From the NCBI RefSeq assembly GCF_030693405.1, contig NZ_JAUYAW010000006.1, positions 1-33,375 on the forward strand: a stretch of DNA of 33,375 bases, read 5' to 3'. This document shows positions 31,630-33,375 of the stretch, piece after piece. Positions within the stretch are counted from its first letter, which is position 1; each line of letters begins with the position of its first letter. The notes beneath the pieces are model-generated. The model made no database searches. It worked only from the letters and a program-made list of their open reading frames with translations, and was not told where the DNA came from. This DNA comes from Phenylobacterium sp. Its GTDB lineage: Bacteria > Pseudomonadota > Alphaproteobacteria > Caulobacterales > Caulobacteraceae. The translations under genes and the position numbers were made by a program.

Positions 31630-32695
31630 GGCGCGCCAGACATGCCAACCCCTCCGCCGCCAGCTGACGGGTGAGGTCCTCGGCGTCCATGGGCGTCGCC
31701 AGGGCTGCGGCCTGACCGGCCCAGAGCGGGGTGAAGTCCTCAGGGGTCGAGGTCGCCGCCTTCAGCGGACCCAGGGCGGACGCCGCGTGCGGGAAGGGTG
31801 GCGCGTCCGCCGATAGCGGGCCGATCTCCGCCATCAGGCAGTTGATGATCCCCCGGGCCGGGCGACCGGTGAACAGGTTGGTGACAGCGGTCGCGTCATC
31901 GCGGGCCGTGGCCAGCGCGTCGCGGTGGAATTGCGGGATCAGCGACTGGGGGCAGGGCAGATAGGCCGTGCCGATCTGGACGCCGGCGGCGCCGAGGGCG
32001 AAGGCCGCGGCGATCCCCCGGCCGTCCGCGATCCCGCCGGCCGCAATCACGGGGATGTCCAAAGCGTCGACCATCTGAGGCAGCAGCGCCATCAGGCCAG
32101 GCTGAGCGCGCATGTCTTCGGTGAGGAAGGCGCCGCGATGGCCGCCGGCCTCATAGCCCATGGCGATCACGGCGTCGCAGCCGCGGTCCGCTAGCCAGAG
32201 CGCCTCGGCCACCGTCGTGGCCGAGCTGATAACCCGGGCGCCGGTCGCCTTCACCCGATTCAGCAAGGCCGGCTCCGGCAGGCCGAAATGGAAACTGACC
32301 ACCTCTGGGCGGACCTGCTCGACGACCGCGCAGAAGGCGGCGTCGAATGGCGCTCGTCCTGCGGCTGGCGCGGGCGCGCGGGGATCAAGGCCAAGCTCCA
32401 GATAGTAGGGCGTCAGGCGCTGGCGCCACCTCGCCTGCACAGCCTCGCTGGGCTCGATTTGCCGGTGGCAGAAGAAGTTGAGGTTCAACGGCCCGGCGGC
32501 GTCGGCTCGATACGCGGCGGCCTGCTGCAGAATCGCCTCTGGCGTCAGCAGGGCGCAGGGCAGGGCGCCCAGACCGCCGGCCCGGCTGACGGCCAGGGCC
32601 AACGCGACCCCTGAGGCGCCGGCCATGGGCGCCTGCAGGATGGGGTTGGCGACCTGAAAGAGGTCGATGATCCGGCGATCTGGCCAAGGAGACAT
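31589..32695 (-). CDS. Nitronate monooxygenase family FMN enzyme
   Basis: A 368-residue TIM-barrel flavoprotein. Features are PILQAPMAGASG (18-29, FMN region), the catalytic-type His in AMGYEAGGHRGAF, IPVIAAGGIADGRG and GAAGVQIGTAYLPC, all of the NMO/2-nitropropane dioxygenase family. It would oxidise alkyl nitronates such as propionate-3-nitronate using O2 and FMN; some relatives are enoyl-ACP reductases (FabK), which this organisation resembles less. The ATG at 32695 starts a conserved-looking N-terminus; the open frame to 32920 is Arg-rich and spurious. It converges on the YgaP-like gene with a 41-base overlap. No link to sulfur metabolism is evident except proximity. Confidence 0.87.
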   Translation of the reverse strand: MSPWPDRRIIDLFQVANPILQAPMAGASGVALALAVSRAGGLGALPCALLTPEAILQQAAAYRADAAGPLNLNFFCHRQIEPSEAVQARWRQRLTPYYLELGLDPRAPAPAAGRAPFDAAFCAVVEQVRPEVVSFHFGLPEPALLNRVKATGARVISSATTVAEALWLADRGCDAVIAMGYEAGGHRGAFLTEDMRAQPGLMALLPQMVDALDIPVIAAGGIADGRGIAAAFALGAAGVQIGTAYLPCPQSLIPQFHRDALATARDDATAVTNLFTGRPARGIINCLMAEIGPLSADAPPFPHAASALGPLKAATSTPEDFTPLWAGQAAALATPMDAEDLTRQLAAEGLACLARLSGRPDPAGSQAS

Positions 32696-33052
32696 GCGGC
32701 GCCTGTGTTTTTGCCCGACGTTCGGGAGGTGTGGACCGTGCAGGGACGGCTTCCGCTGGCGAGGCGATCGGGCGCAGCGGCGGCGGAATCGTCGGGAAAC
32801 GCTTACAATGGCGCCCGGGCGTGACCTATAGTGGGCGAGATGGGTGTGATCGCCTTGGCTGCGCGCCAGAACTGGCGTTCCGCGGACCTCGGCGGCGGAC
32901 TCTGCGCCAGCGGCGGCCACGCGCCCGCGTCCGCTGCTGGCGGGGCGGACATGGTCCGGGCGCCGGCTTCCGGATCGTCCAGCGTCCCTGATTCACCTAC
33001 GCGCCATGGGCGGCGCCGCGGCCTGCGCGGAGTGAAAGGAACGCGAGTTCAA
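32696..33052. other. Intergenic region of 357 bases (promoter region of the last gene)
   Basis: No convincing gene. A short GC-rich open frame (32731-32991) has no family character. A possible -10-like CTATAGT (32826-32832) with TTACAAT about 21 bases upstream could be a weak promoter. The frame of the last gene is open without stop from the ATG at 32840, but the extra 71 residues are low-complexity. No repeat or RNA gene is seen. Confidence 0.5.
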
Positions 33053-33375
33053 GTGAGCAAGACTGAGATTACCCCCACCCCGTCCGGCAAGATGGACGTG
33101 ACCCATGGCTGCTACCGCATCCTGGCCGGCCCCCGCGGCGAGGTCGGTGAGGCGATCGCCTATGTGGGGTTGCGTAAGCTGGTTCAGCTGACCGAAGATT
33201 CCGTCGAGCTGGCGCTCGCGGTGATGGTCGCCCGGCTCGACATTCGCCGCGACGCCTTCATCGCCCAACGCGACGAACAGGGTCTGCCCAGCGTGGATGA
33301 GTATCGTGAGGCCCTCGACGCCACGCCCTTGGTGATGGAGTCTCGTCTCGACAACACCCTGCACGCCCATTCTCA
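33053..33375 (+). CDS. Unrecognised protein, N-terminal part (3' end outside window)
   Basis: At least 107 residues, open to the window edge. I chose the GTG at 33053 (SKTEITPTPSGKM) because AAAGGA lies 12 bases upstream (33035-33040) and codon use changes to normal protein-like sequence. Alternatives are the ATG at 32840, which adds 71 low-complexity residues, and the ATG at 33092 (MDVTHGCYR). The product is soluble and mixed alpha/beta, with YRILAGPRGEVGEAIAYVGL and then helical, acidic segments (LTEDSVELALAVMVARLDIRRDAFI; LPSVDEYREALD). I recognise no family. Function is unknown. Confidence 0.6.
   Translation, partial: MSKTEITPTPSGKMDVTHGCYRILAGPRGEVGEAIAYVGLRKLVQLTEDSVELALAVMVARLDIRRDAFIAQRDEQGLPSVDEYREALDATPLVMESRLDNTLHAHS

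Noticed and set aside
1..33375. Recent mobile island or prophage
   Set aside because: No integrase, transposase, tRNA-associated repeat or clear composition shift was seen; the AT-rich patches are short promoter elements.

Overview
The window is GC-rich (my impression is about two thirds G+C), densely coded DNA, probably from an alphaproteobacterium and most likely Caulobacterales or a relative (Caulobacter, Phenylobacterium, Brevundimonas). This placement rests on gene style only: a large TonB-dependent receptor beside secreted hydrolases, FixK/FNR-type boxes, an OmpW/UspA low-oxygen set, and a BigR/SqrR-type sulfur regulator. No rRNA or other marker allows a firm assignment. I saw no tRNA, rRNA, CRISPR array, insertion sequence or prophage.

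Layout. (1) 1-2806: the 3' end of acetate kinase, an OmpW porin, a DUF883/ElaB-like membrane protein and a tandem universal stress protein. Two FixK-like boxes lie between the divergent ompW and DUF883 genes, so this looks like a low-oxygen module. (2) 2939-9590: three exported proteins on the + strand, namely a periplasmic amidohydrolase fused to a CIA30-like domain, a TonB-dependent receptor and an M20 amidohydrolase. Together they suggest uptake and hydrolysis of an amide or peptide-like substrate. (3) 9608-11200: a haem-oxygenase-like (HDO) iron protein diverging from a small flavodoxin-like protein. (4) 22078-11194 (minus strand): one tight eight-gene chemosensory operon, cheW, cheR-TPR, cheW, mcp, cheA-REC, cheB, then two histidine kinases (REC-pseudoREC-HK and REC-PAS-HK-REC). 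The Che core has the composition of a Wsp-type system, but the expected diguanylate cyclase WspR is absent and two kinases with receiver domains occupy the output position. (5) 22180-31629: a sulfide/persulfide island with a Blh/persulfide-dioxygenase-like MBL hydrolase, TSUP exporter, SAM methyltransferase, ArsR-family (BigR/SqrR-like) repressor, RND efflux pump with lipoprotein adaptor, rhodanese, sulfide:quinone reductase, thioredoxin-2 and a YgaP-type membrane protein. Two divergent promoter regions carry related AT-rich palindromes that are good candidates for the ArsR-type operator, and a perfect FixK/FNR-type box lies just upstream of sqr. (6) 31589-33375: a nitronate monooxygenase, a 357-base intergenic region and the start of an unrecognised gene.

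How the genes may work together. In the sulfur island, sulfide would be oxidised by the quinone reductase to polysulfide or persulfide, which the rhodanese, Blh-type enzyme and thioredoxin would process. Sulfite or other products would leave through TSUP and possibly the RND pump, and the ArsR protein would sense persulfide and derepress both divergent promoters. In the Che-like operon the receptor and two CheW proteins would control CheA, CheR and CheB would set adaptation, and phosphate could flow to CheB, to CheA's own receiver and to the receiver domains of the two kinases. The most attractive candidates for something not well described are this kinase-output chemosensory operon and the RND pump plus methyltransferase inside the sulfide regulon.
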